From: CAZDKK01 sp964603725
GTDB lineage: Bacteria > Eisenbacteria > RBG-16-71-46 > CAIMUX01 > WJJG01
Assembly (NCBI GenBank): GCA_964603725.1
Contig: CAZRWW010000038.1
Span: 1-47,564, forward strand
DNA: 47,564 bases
Direction of reading: 5' to 3'
The position numbers and the translations under genes were made by a program. Shown here piece after piece: positions 8,796-16,035 of this stretch (its first letter is position 1; every line of letters begins with the position of its first letter). The notes under the pieces were generated by a model. That model did no database searches. It had not been told where the DNA came from and worked only from the letters and a program-made list of their open reading frames with translations.

Positions 8796-10322
8796 CTAAC
8801 GCAGCCATGTCAGCCTGGCGACCTCACGGCGGCCGCCGGCGCTGAGGGTGCAGAAGTAAACCCCGGGGCCGACCCGTTTCCCGTGCGCGTCGGTGCCATC
8901 CCAGCGAACCGAGCCAGAGCCGGGCGAGAGCCGGCCCTCCAGGAGCCTGCGTACCGGCCGTCCCAGGGCGTCGGTAATGGCCAGGTCCACCTGCCCGCCC
9001 TGGGCAAGCTCGTAGTCGATCGCCACGAGACCCAGGGCGGGATTGGGACGCCCGGCGACCGCCCCAGCGCGCTCGACGAAGCCGTCCGCCACACCCGACC
9101 CCGGCAGCTCGACGCCCAGCACCAGCGCCCACCCGTCGCCACCAGGCCCCTCGTACGAGCACAGGTAGTGCCCGGGGTCGATCGGGCACAGATAAGGGTA
9201 GTCCCCCCGCTCCGGATCCCACTCCCGGGGCGCCTCCCGGCTCACGGACCAATCGGCCGGATCCACCGTCAGGACCACCGCGTAGCCATCGGCTCCTTCT
9301 CCCTTGTAGGCGCACAGGTGATGCAGGGCATCGATCCTCGTCAGGTTGGGCTCGCCGCCGAGAGCCGCGTCGTACTCGCAGGGCGTCCCGAGGCTGACCG
9401 ACCAGTCGGCCGGATCGAGCGTGAGCACGACCGCCCAGCCGTGCGACGCCGGCCCCTGATAGGCGCACAGGAAGTGCTCCGCATCGATCCGGGAGGCGAA
9501 GGCGTACGCATCCGCGTCGCTCGCGTACGTGACGGGCGGATGGGCGGTGCTGACCGTCCAGTCGCTCGGGTTGACGACCAGGACCACAGCTCGGCCGAAG
9601 TAGCCGCCCGCCTGCGAGGGGTAGAGGCACAGATGGTGCGTGGCGTCGATGCGCGTGAGCTTGAAGTCGAAACCGCTCTCGGGCTCGAAGGCGCACTCGG
9701 GTCCATAGGTGATCGCCCAGGTCTGGGGATCCACCGTGAAGACGCCGGCGCGACCGGTGACGTCCCACATGTTGTGGACGCCGAGATAGTGGGTCGCGTC
9801 GATGGGCGAGAGCGCGTTGTAGTAGCCGAACTCGGGGTCATAGAGGATGGTGCTCTCGGTTGTGATCGTCCAGGTCTGGGGATCGATGCTGAGCACCGAG
9901 GCCAAGGCGGCCTCATCCTCACCACAGTAGGTGCAGAGGAAGTGCCGATCGTCGATGGCGGCCAGGCCCATGTAGTCACCGTTCTCCGCGTACGGATAGG
10001 TCGTGACCGTGGTGAGGCTCCAATCCACCGGATCGACGGCCAGAATGAGCGCTTCTCCAACGGGGCCGCGGTGAAGACAGAGGTAATGCTCCGCGTCGAG
10101 CGGGGCGAGGATGCAGTTCCTTCCGCCGCTGACGGGATTGTACTCGTGGGCCGGACCCAGGGTGATGTCCCAGGGAGCCGCGCCGCAGACGCTCGGCAGC
10201 AGAAGCGCCAGCGCCAGGGCCGGGGTTGGGGTCGTGCGCCCGGGCCCTCCGCGGGCGCCGCCCGGGACGCGGGCGACGCACTCATTCGACGGGTCTTCCG
10301 GGAAGAATGCTCGCGCCTTCAT
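8796..10322 (-). CDS. secreted seven-repeat beta-propeller-like protein with FlgD-like sorting domain
   Basis: 508 residues from ATG 10322 (MKARAFFPED); GAGGGTG lies about 8 nt upstream, and an in-frame ATG further up lacks such a site. A hydrophobic signal segment (ALALALLLPSVCGA) follows a long n-region. The body is seven tandem repeats of about 50 residues, each with the core [LS]xxIDxxHxLCxY ... VxxVDPxDWSV. Seven blade-sized units strongly suggest a seven-bladed propeller. The C-terminal about 85 residues (from RPNPALGLVAI to ARLTWLR) form a FlgD-like/T9SS type A sorting domain with the typical SVRWDGTDAHGKRVGPGVYF. The ligand is unknown. A divergent gene at 10456 carries the same type of sorting domain. 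Confidence 0.85.
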   Translation of the reverse strand: MKARAFFPEDPSNECVARVPGGARGGPGRTTPTPALALALLLPSVCGAAPWDITLGPAHEYNPVSGGRNCILAPLDAEHYLCLHRGPVGEALILAVDPVDWSLTTVTTYPYAENGDYMGLAAIDDRHFLCTYCGEDEAALASVLSIDPQTWTITTESTILYDPEFGYYNALSPIDATHYLGVHNMWDVTGRAGVFTVDPQTWAITYGPECAFEPESGFDFKLTRIDATHHLCLYPSQAGGYFGRAVVLVVNPSDWTVSTAHPPVTYASDADAYAFASRIDAEHFLCAYQGPASHGWAVVLTLDPADWSVSLGTPCEYDAALGGEPNLTRIDALHHLCAYKGEGADGYAVVLTVDPADWSVSREAPREWDPERGDYPYLCPIDPGHYLCSYEGPGGDGWALVLGVELPGSGVADGFVERAGAVAGRPNPALGLVAIDYELAQGGQVDLAITDALGRPVRRLLEGRLSPGSGSVRWDGTDAHGKRVGPGVYFCTLSAGGRREVARLTWLR

Positions 10323-10397
10323 GACTGGCACCCTCGATTCCGTAACGCGCCCTGCGCCCATCACTGGCCACAATGTCATCGACAGCTCTGCACTTCC

Positions 10398-10403
10398 TAT
10401 ACT
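10398..10403 (+). promoter_or_regulatory. possible -10 element TATACT for the BNR-repeat gene
   Basis: TATACT lies 53 bp upstream of the start at 10456 in the 133-bp divergent gap, which must carry promoters for both genes. No convincing -35 hexamer is seen at 16-18 bp. A second TATACT lies before the next secreted-protein gene (11962-11967). Confidence 0.35.
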
Positions 10404-10455
10404 ACGCTTGCCGTGCCATCCGCAGGTAGCCACATCTCACCCGAGGAGGTCACCC

Positions 10456-11892
10456 ATGCGCCTCATCCTCGTTCTCCTTCTGATCGGCGCTTCACCCCTC
10501 GCCGCCGGCGCCAGCGCGGCCGATGAAGTGCGCCGGGTCGAGATCCGCGCCGGATCGGCTCTCCTCGGCATCATGCCGGCGTCGCCGGATGCGGGTGTTC
10601 CCGCCGGACAGCTCTGCGCGACGCCTGGCGAGCGCTCTGCCTGGCAGCTTCAGCAGGTTGTCGCCCGCGTCCTCAAGGCGGTCTCGTTCGCCGACCCGCT
10701 GAACGGCTATGCCGCCGCCGAGCTGGGCGCCGTCTACCGGACGACCGACGGGGGACAGCACTGGACGACGGTGATGAACCTGGGCTTCCCTTACTACTGG
10801 TACGGCGTGCAGGCCTTCTCGGCCCAGACCGCGCTGATCGTGGGCTTTCAGAACCAGAGCGGGGCGGGGGTCGCGCGCTGGACCGACGACGGGGGCGTGA
10901 CCTGGACGAGCGACATCGTGATCGACCCGGGCAACTGGCTCTTGGGGCTCCGCTTCGCCGACGCGCTGCACGGGATCGCCTACGGAAATCTAGGCTATGT
11001 CTACGTGACGCGGAACGGCGGCCGCAACGCCAGCGACTGGACGAAGGTCACCACCGATCCGCAGCACGGCTGGCTGGCGGGCAACTTCACGTTTCGCGCG
11101 GACCTCCATGCCTGCATCACGGGCATCAAGTTCTGCCGTTCGGCCGACGGCGGCTATACCTGGGATGTCCGGCCGTCCGCCGATCCGGTCTTCGACGGCG
11201 GTTGTTCCTTCCCCGATCTGATGCACGGCTGGACCGCCGGCGGGCAGATCTCGAGCCCCGTGTCGGGTTGGGTCCATCGCACCGTCGATGGCGGCGAGTG
11301 GTGGACTGGCCGCATCCTGCAGACGCCCTATCCCATCCGGATTGTGCAGTTCTTCGATGAGAACCACGGCTTCGCCGCGGGGGGCAACATCTACTCGGCC
11401 GCGGGGGGCATCTGGAGCACCCAGGATGCGGGCGACACGTGGAACCTCGATCTCGACACGGGCGCCGAGATGTCGGCGATCGATGCCCAGCCGGTCAGCG
11501 CCGACTCGACGGATGTCTGGTGCGTGGGGTTTCGCCCCAACTTCACCGGCGTCATCTACAAGACGCGCATGGCGCGGTACGCGCCGGCCGGGGTGGGGGA
11601 GCACGAGCCCGTTGCCGCGCTCGGGACCAGGATCGTCCCGAACCCGACGGTGGGACCTTGCAGCGTCTCATACCGGCTGGCGCAGGGCGGCCCGGTGGTC
11701 GTGGAGCTCTTCGATGTCTCCGGGCAGCGCGTGCGAGCGCTCCTCAGCGGTGTGTGCCCCGCCGGGGACTACTGCGAGGTTTGGAACGGCTGCGACGACG
11801 CGGGCCGCGCTCTGCCGGGCGGCATCTATCTCACGCGCGTCACGACTGCCGCCGGGGTGGTGGCTGGAAAGATCGTGCTGGCTCGCCGCTGA
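10456..11892 (+). CDS. secreted BNR/Ycf48-like repeat protein with T9SS type A sorting domain
   Basis: 478 residues. The start is fixed by a strong Shine-Dalgarno GAGGAGGT (10443-10450), 5 nt before ATG 10456. A signal peptide (MRLILVLLLIGASPLAAGASA) is followed by repeated BNR/Asp-box-like blades such as YRTTDGGQHW, ARWTDDGGVTW, CRSADGGYTWD and WSTQDAGDTW, separated by segments like FADPLNGYAA and FPDLMHGWTAGG. This pattern is typical of Ycf48/photosystem-stability-type and sialidase-like propellers of FCB bacteria. The C-terminus (VPNPTVGPCSVSYRLAQGG to GKIVLARR) is a T9SS type A/FlgD-like sorting domain. A structural or binding role at the cell surface is likely; no glycosidase active site was recognised. 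Confidence 0.87.
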   Translation: MRLILVLLLIGASPLAAGASAADEVRRVEIRAGSALLGIMPASPDAGVPAGQLCATPGERSAWQLQQVVARVLKAVSFADPLNGYAAAELGAVYRTTDGGQHWTTVMNLGFPYYWYGVQAFSAQTALIVGFQNQSGAGVARWTDDGGVTWTSDIVIDPGNWLLGLRFADALHGIAYGNLGYVYVTRNGGRNASDWTKVTTDPQHGWLAGNFTFRADLHACITGIKFCRSADGGYTWDVRPSADPVFDGGCSFPDLMHGWTAGGQISSPVSGWVHRTVDGGEWWTGRILQTPYPIRIVQFFDENHGFAAGGNIYSAAGGIWSTQDAGDTWNLDLDTGAEMSAIDAQPVSADSTDVWCVGFRPNFTGVIYKTRMARYAPAGVGEHEPVAALGTRIVPNPTVGPCSVSYRLAQGGPVVVELFDVSGQRVRALLSGVCPAGDYCEVWNGCDDAGRALPGGIYLTRVTTAAGVVAGKIVLARR

Positions 11893-11944
11893 TCCGGGAG
11901 GCCTCGCCACGCCCTGCCGCGCCAGGCGCATCCTGGTTCCAGAC

Positions 11945-11967
11945 CACGGCTCCGGGCCGTGTATACT
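11945..11967 (+). promoter_or_regulatory. hairpin CACGGC/GCCGTG next to a TATACT box
   Basis: A perfect 6-bp stem with a 5-nt loop (11945-11961) directly abuts TATACT (11962-11967), about 53 bp before the beta-helix gene start. It could end the upstream transcript or be an operator in the -35/-10 spacer. Both readings are tentative. Confidence 0.3.
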
Positions 11968-12019
11968 CGAGTCGTGCAGTGAATGTGCCGCGAATCGACC
12001 TATGAGCATGGAGGCGGAT

Positions 12020-13096
12020 ATGATGCGCGTGCTCTCTCTCGGTCTGCCCGCAGCGCTCCTCAGCGCAGCAGCGTCAGCGGAAACCTATCTGGTCAACCCC
12101 CAGGGCACCGGTGACTTTCCGACCATCCAGGCGGCTCTCGACGCAGCCGTGACGGGGGACGTGATCGAGCTCAGCGACGGTATCTTTCGCGGGGACGGGA
12201 ATCGCGACATCACGTACCGAGGAAAATCGGTCACCGTGCGCTCGCGCAGCGGTGATCCTGCCGCCTGCGTGATCAGCTGCGAGGCTTCGCCCGCCGATCC
12301 TCACCGCGGCTTCGTCTTTGCGTCCCAGGAATCGCGCGACGCTGTGCTCGAAGGCGTGACCATTCGCGACGCGTGCCACTACTGGGGCGGCGCCGTTGCG
12401 TGCGACTCTGGGTCCCCAACGATCAGGCGCTGCATCTTCCGATCGAATCGATCGCCGAGTAGCGAGGGCGGCGGAATCTGCATTCGGGGCGAGTCAGCCG
12501 TGCTGGTGGAAGACTGCCTCCTCGTCGGGAATCGGGCGTGGGGTGGTGGGGGCATCTCGTACTGCATGAGCCTTCCCGGCAACGCGCCCGAGATCGTGCG
12601 CTGCACGTTTCTGTTCAATACCGCCGACGAGGGCGGCGCCGTGCGTTACTGAAGCGTCTTCTCAGGGGCACTCGTGCAGTGCACCTTCGCCGGCAACTAC
12701 GCTCAGCAGGGCGCCGTGGTGCGCTTCGCCGGCATCGAAGACGTGACGTTCGAGCGCTGCCTCATGGCCTTCAATGGCGTGGGCGGCATTGTCAGCGGGA
12801 GTCCGTTCTACTCGTTCGAGATCACGTGCTGCGACATCTACGGCAACGCGGGCGGTGACTGGGTCGGTCCGCTCTCGGGGTACCTCGGCTGCGACGGCAA
12901 CATCTCGGCCGATCCGCTGTTCTGCAATCCGGGCGCCGAGGACTTCACGATCGCCTGTGACTCCCCGTGCGCGCCGTTCACGCCGCCCAACCCGGAGTGC
13001 GACCTCATCGGCGCCCGGCCCGTCGGCTGCGGCTCGACGGCCGTGACGGAGTGCTCGTGGGGCGCCATCAAGAGCCTGTTCCACCGGCGGCGCTAG
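12020..13096 (+). pseudogene. secreted right-handed beta-helix protein with in-frame TGA
   Basis: The start is taken at ATG 12020 because GGAGG (12010-12014) precedes it by 5 nt; ATG 12023 is also possible. A signal peptide ends at SAAASAE. Then comes the opening TYLVNPQGTGDFPTIQAAL and rungs with PbH1-type repeats such as GGAVACDSGSPTIRRC and LVQCTFAGNYA, typical of secreted parallel beta-helix (pectate-lyase-like) proteins. At 12650-12652 the frame meets TGA (codon 211 of 359) but continues without any shift through more rungs to TAG at 13094-13096. The C-terminal tail CSWGAIKSLFHRRR resembles that of the protein at 7690-8409. The gene is either a nonsense pseudogene, an assembly error or recoded; the intact downstream half argues that any lesion is recent. 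Confidence 0.75.
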
Positions 13097-13163
13097 CCCG
13101 GCACAGACTGGCGGGGTGGCGTTGTGCGCGGGCACGGGGAGGGGAGCGGGCCCCCGGAACCTT

Positions 13164-13220
13164 CCGTACTCCGTTTCTCTCAACTCGCTTGACACGCGAG
13201 TTGAGAGAAATAGAATACGG
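13164..13220 (+). promoter_or_regulatory. AbiEi operator: paired inverted repeats over the abiE promoter
   Basis: Two arms, 13164-13187 and 13197-13220, are inverted copies matching at 21 of 24 positions. The inner 14 bp (TTTCTCTCAACTCG) are perfect and the spacer is 9 bp. TTGACA lies in the spacer, and TAGAAT follows 16 bp later inside the right arm, giving a good sigma-70 promoter that ends just before the abiEi start. AbiEi antitoxins are known to repress their own operon by binding two inverted repeats of about 23 bp, so this fits in size, position and geometry. Confidence 0.85.
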
Positions 13221-13222
13221 CC

Positions 13223-14017
13223 ATGGCTAAGAACCTCGGGAAGTCCGAAGCGGCCCTGCTGGCCTACGCCCAGATGCGCGGGCTCAGCTTGTTGCGCAGC
13301 GGCGCGTTGCTCGGCCCGCTACGCATCACCCGCAAGCAGGAGCAGGACCTGCTGAGTCGGATGGTCCGGCGCGGTCTGATCGCGCAAGTGCGCCGTGGGC
13401 TCTACCTCGTCCCGCCCAGGCTGCCGCTGGGCGGCACCTGGACCCCCGACGAGGCCACCGCCCTCAACGCCCTCATGGAGGACAAGGGCGCCCGCTACCA
13501 GATCAGCGGCCCCAACGCGTTTCAGCGCTACGGCTACGACGAGCAGATCCCCGCGCGCGTCTATGCCTACAATGATCAGATCTCGGGGGAGCGCACGATC
13601 GGCCAGGTGGCCCTGGCGCTGATGAAGGTGGCCCCGGCGCGCCTCGGCGACGCCGAGACGGTCAAGACCCCCACGGGCCAGACGCTCGTCTACTCCTCCC
13701 GCGCCCGAACCCTCATGGACGCTGTCTATGACTGGTCGCGCTTCGACAGCCTCCCGCGCGCCTACGACTGGATTCGCGCCGACCTGCGGGCCGGACGCAT
13801 CCGGCCCGCCGATCTGGTCAACACGACGCTGCGGTACGGCAATCAGGGCACCATTCGCCGCATCGGCGCCGTGCTGAGCGAACTCGGCGCGCGCCCGGCG
13901 CTGCTCAAGAAGCTCGCGGGCGGACTCAGGCCCGCGGCGAGCCAGATCCCCCTCGTGCCCGGGCGTCCTCGCCGCGGCCTCCTCGATCCGCGGTGGGGGG
14001 TGGTTCGCAATGAGTGA
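13223..14017 (+). CDS. abiEi: AbiEi-type antitoxin, transcriptional autorepressor
   Basis: 264 residues. The N-terminal winged-helix domain (ALLAYAQMRGLSLLRSGALL ... MVRRGLIAQVRRGLYLVPP, residues 10-70) is the AbiEi DNA-binding module. The following AbiEi_4-like region (ISGPNAFQRYGYDEQIP and VYSSRARTLMDAVYDW) is the antitoxin C-terminal domain. Such proteins repress the operon and neutralise AbiEii without direct complex formation (type IV). ATG 13223 comes right after the palindromic promoter, so the leader is very short, possibly near-leaderless. The stop overlaps the abiEii start by 8 bp, implying translational coupling. Confidence 0.9.
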   Translation: MAKNLGKSEAALLAYAQMRGLSLLRSGALLGPLRITRKQEQDLLSRMVRRGLIAQVRRGLYLVPPRLPLGGTWTPDEATALNALMEDKGARYQISGPNAFQRYGYDEQIPARVYAYNDQISGERTIGQVALALMKVAPARLGDAETVKTPTGQTLVYSSRARTLMDAVYDWSRFDSLPRAYDWIRADLRAGRIRPADLVNTTLRYGNQGTIRRIGAVLSELGARPALLKKLAGGLRPAASQIPLVPGRPRRGLLDPRWGVVRNE

Positions 14018-14888
14018 TCCGGCACCGCTCAGCCTGCACACCGACCTGGCCCTGTTCCGCGAGGCCACCAATTTCACGGCGGCGCAGACAGGTTTCTCGA
14101 CGCGCCTGATCGAGAAGGACTACTTCTGCACCGTCCTGCTGCAGTACCTGGCCCGCGGCGCGGGGAGCGACCTCGTCTTCAAGGGCGGCACCTGCCTCGC
14201 CAAGGTGCACGCCGGGTTCTACCGGTTGAGCGAAGACCTGGACTTCACCATCCCGCAGGCCCCCGACGCCAGCCGCGCCCAGCGGCGCCGCGGCGCCGCC
14301 GTGGTCAAGACGGCCGTGAACGCAATCGGTGACCATCTGCCCGGTTTTGTCGTCGAGCGACCGCTCACCGGTTCGAACGCCTCCAAGCAGTACATCGGCT
14401 CCGTGCGCTATGGCTCGCCCGGCAGCGGTCAGCCGGAGAGCATCCTGATCGAAGTCAGTCTGCGCGAGCCGCTCCTGACCCCCGCGGTCCCGGGGCTGAT
14501 CCGGACCGTCCTGCTGGATCCCGTCCACGGCCGGGCGATGGTGCCCGAGTTCTCCTGCGCCTGCGTGTCCCTCGCGGAAGCCATGGCCGAGAAGCTGCGC
14601 GCCGCGCTGTCCCGTCCGGATGTGGCCATCCGCGACTTCTATGACCTGTACTATGCGCACGTCCATCTGGGCCTCCAGGCCACCGACGGCGCCCTCATCC
14701 AACTGGTGCGCCGCAAGCTCGCCATGCCCGGCAACGCGCCGGTCGATCTCGGGGCCGAACGGCTCGCGGCGCTGCGCAAGCAGCTCGACACCCGGCTGCG
14801 CCCGGTGCTTCGCGATCGCGACCTGCGCGAATTCGATCTCGATCGCGCGTTCGGCATTGCGATGGACGTGGCCGGGCGTCTCGGATGA
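14010..14888 (+). CDS. abiEii: AbiEii/AbiGii-family nucleotidyltransferase toxin
   Basis: 292 residues of the DNA polymerase beta-like nucleotidyltransferase fold. The catalytic block is VFKGGTCLAKVHAGFYRLSE then DLDF at residues 57-79, with GGT at 59-61 and the metal-binding Asp76-x-Asp78. A second conserved block, RPDVAIRDFYDLYYAHVHL, and the central Lys (AEKLRAAL) also fit. AbiEii/MenA-type toxins are reported to be GTP-binding or tRNA-modifying nucleotidyltransferases that stop growth and can give abortive phage defence. It overlaps abiEi by 8 bp. All expected catalytic residues are present, so the toxin looks functional. Confidence 0.9.
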   Translation: MSDPAPLSLHTDLALFREATNFTAAQTGFSTRLIEKDYFCTVLLQYLARGAGSDLVFKGGTCLAKVHAGFYRLSEDLDFTIPQAPDASRAQRRRGAAVVKTAVNAIGDHLPGFVVERPLTGSNASKQYIGSVRYGSPGSGQPESILIEVSLREPLLTPAVPGLIRTVLLDPVHGRAMVPEFSCACVSLAEAMAEKLRAALSRPDVAIRDFYDLYYAHVHLGLQATDGALIQLVRRKLAMPGNAPVDLGAERLAALRKQLDTRLRPVLRDRDLREFDLDRAFGIAMDVAGRLG

Positions 14889-14892
14889 CCTC

Positions 14893-14914
14893 GAATGAAG
14901 AGAGAATGAAGAGA
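14893..14914. repeat. tandem repeat, 11 bp x 2
   Basis: Two perfect copies of GAATGAAGAGA starting 4 nt after the abiEii stop codon. Confidence 0.85.
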
Positions 14915-14976
14915 GACCGCCACGCGTCGAGTCGCACGCGCCGGTAGGGACCCGCCTGTGCAACGCGTCGCCGCCT

Positions 14977-15010
14977 GATGGCGAGCAAGGCCCGATGCCG
15001 AGCAAGGAAC
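14977..15010. repeat. imperfect tandem repeat, 17 bp x 2
   Basis: Two copies of GATGSCGAGCAAGGNNC in the 199-bp gap before the thiolase gene. Each contains ATG and AGCAAGG. The second copy offers an in-frame upstream ATG (14995), but that start lacks a proper ribosome-binding site. Confidence 0.75.
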
Positions 15011-15087
15011 GGATGCAAGACGCGCCAGTCTTGCGTAGAATGGCGGCTGTTCCCAGCCCTGCGGGAGAGCATGAAGGAGAAGCGCGC

Positions 15088-15975
15088 ATGCCCGACACGG
15101 ATGGACTCAAGGAGGCCAAGAACTACTTCCTGACCATTCCCCAGAAGTCCCCGGCCTTCTTCCTGAAAGGCTGCGGCTCGCTCGACTGGGGTCTGCAGAA
15201 CAGGCTGGCTCGGATCTTCAACCCCGACTCCGGCCGCACGGTCATGCTGGCCATCGATCATGGGTACTTCCAGGGACCGACCACGGGCCTGGAGCGGGTG
15301 GACGTGACGATCAATCCGCTGGTGCCCTACGCCGACACCCTGATGTTGACCCGCGGCATCCTCCGGACCATCGTTCCTTCTGCGACGCAGAAGGCGATCG
15401 TCCTGCGCGTCTCGGCCGGGGCGAGCATCCTCAAGGAGCTGTCCAATGAAGAGATCGCGGTCGACATCGAGGACAGCATCCGCCTGAACGTCTGCGCCAT
15501 GGCGGTCCAGGTCTTCATCGGCGGCGAGTTCGAGCGCCAGTCCATTCTCAACATGAACAAGATGGTCAACCTCGGAACGCGCTACGGCATCCCGACCTTG
15601 GCTGTCACCGCCGTGGGCAAGGAGATGGTCCGCGACGCCCGCTACTTCCGACTGGCCACCCGCATCTGCGCCGAGCTCGGCGCTCACTACGTCAAGACCT
15701 ACTACGTCGAGCACGATTTCGACACCGTGTGCGCCGCTTGTCCGGTGCCCATCGTCACGGCGGGCGGCAAGAAGATCCCGGAGCTGGACGCCTTGACCAT
15801 GGCCCATAGGGCTGTACAGGAAGGCGCGGCCGGCGTGGACATGGGCCGCAACATCTTCCAGGCCGATGCGCCCGCGGCCATGATCCAGGCGGTGCGCGCC
15901 GTGGTCCACGAGAACGAGACCCCGGCCCGGGCGCACCAGCTCTATCAGGCGCTGAAGGCGCAGGCCACGACCTGA
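15088..15975 (+). CDS. lsrF: LsrF-like 3-hydroxy-5-phosphonooxypentane-2,4-dione thiolase
   Basis: 295 residues, class I (Schiff-base) aldolase fold, close to E. coli LsrF (291) along its whole length. Shared blocks include LKGCGSLDWG, RIFNPDSGRTVMLAIDHGYF, QGPTTGLERVD, MVRDARYF, CPVPIVTAGGKK and GVDMGRNIFQ. Lys203 in VKTYYVEHDF is at the same number as the catalytic Lys203 of E. coli LsrF, as I recall it. LsrF transfers the acetyl group of a phosphorylated AI-2 product to CoA. The start at 15088 is set by GAAGGAGAA; an upstream in-frame ATG adds a non-conserved stretch. No lsrK, lsrG, lsrR or transport genes are adjacent. The downstream partners are a zinc dehydrogenase and a VOC protein, so the substrate may be another diketo sugar phosphate. 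Confidence 0.88.
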   Translation: MPDTDGLKEAKNYFLTIPQKSPAFFLKGCGSLDWGLQNRLARIFNPDSGRTVMLAIDHGYFQGPTTGLERVDVTINPLVPYADTLMLTRGILRTIVPSATQKAIVLRVSAGASILKELSNEEIAVDIEDSIRLNVCAMAVQVFIGGEFERQSILNMNKMVNLGTRYGIPTLAVTAVGKEMVRDARYFRLATRICAELGAHYVKTYYVEHDFDTVCAACPVPIVTAGGKKIPELDALTMAHRAVQEGAAGVDMGRNIFQADAPAAMIQAVRAVVHENETPARAHQLYQALKAQATT

Positions 15976-15990
15976 CACCTCATCGGCCGA

Positions 15991-16035
15991 GAATGACTGG
16001 ATGCGGAATGGCTGGATGAGGAATGACTGGATGAG
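15991..16035. repeat. tandem repeat, 15 bp x 3, across the start of the dehydrogenase gene
   Basis: Three copies of GAATGRCTGGATGMG. Each copy carries an ATG in the same frame (16001, 16016, 16031) plus a GAGGA- or GCGGA-like purine stretch, so the translation initiation site itself is triplicated. Confidence 0.95.

Noticed and set aside
12650..12700. Selenocysteine insertion as the leading explanation of the TGA
   Set aside because: The hairpin after TGA is short and imperfect, no sel genes are visible, and a mutation or base error is simpler. Kept only as an open option.
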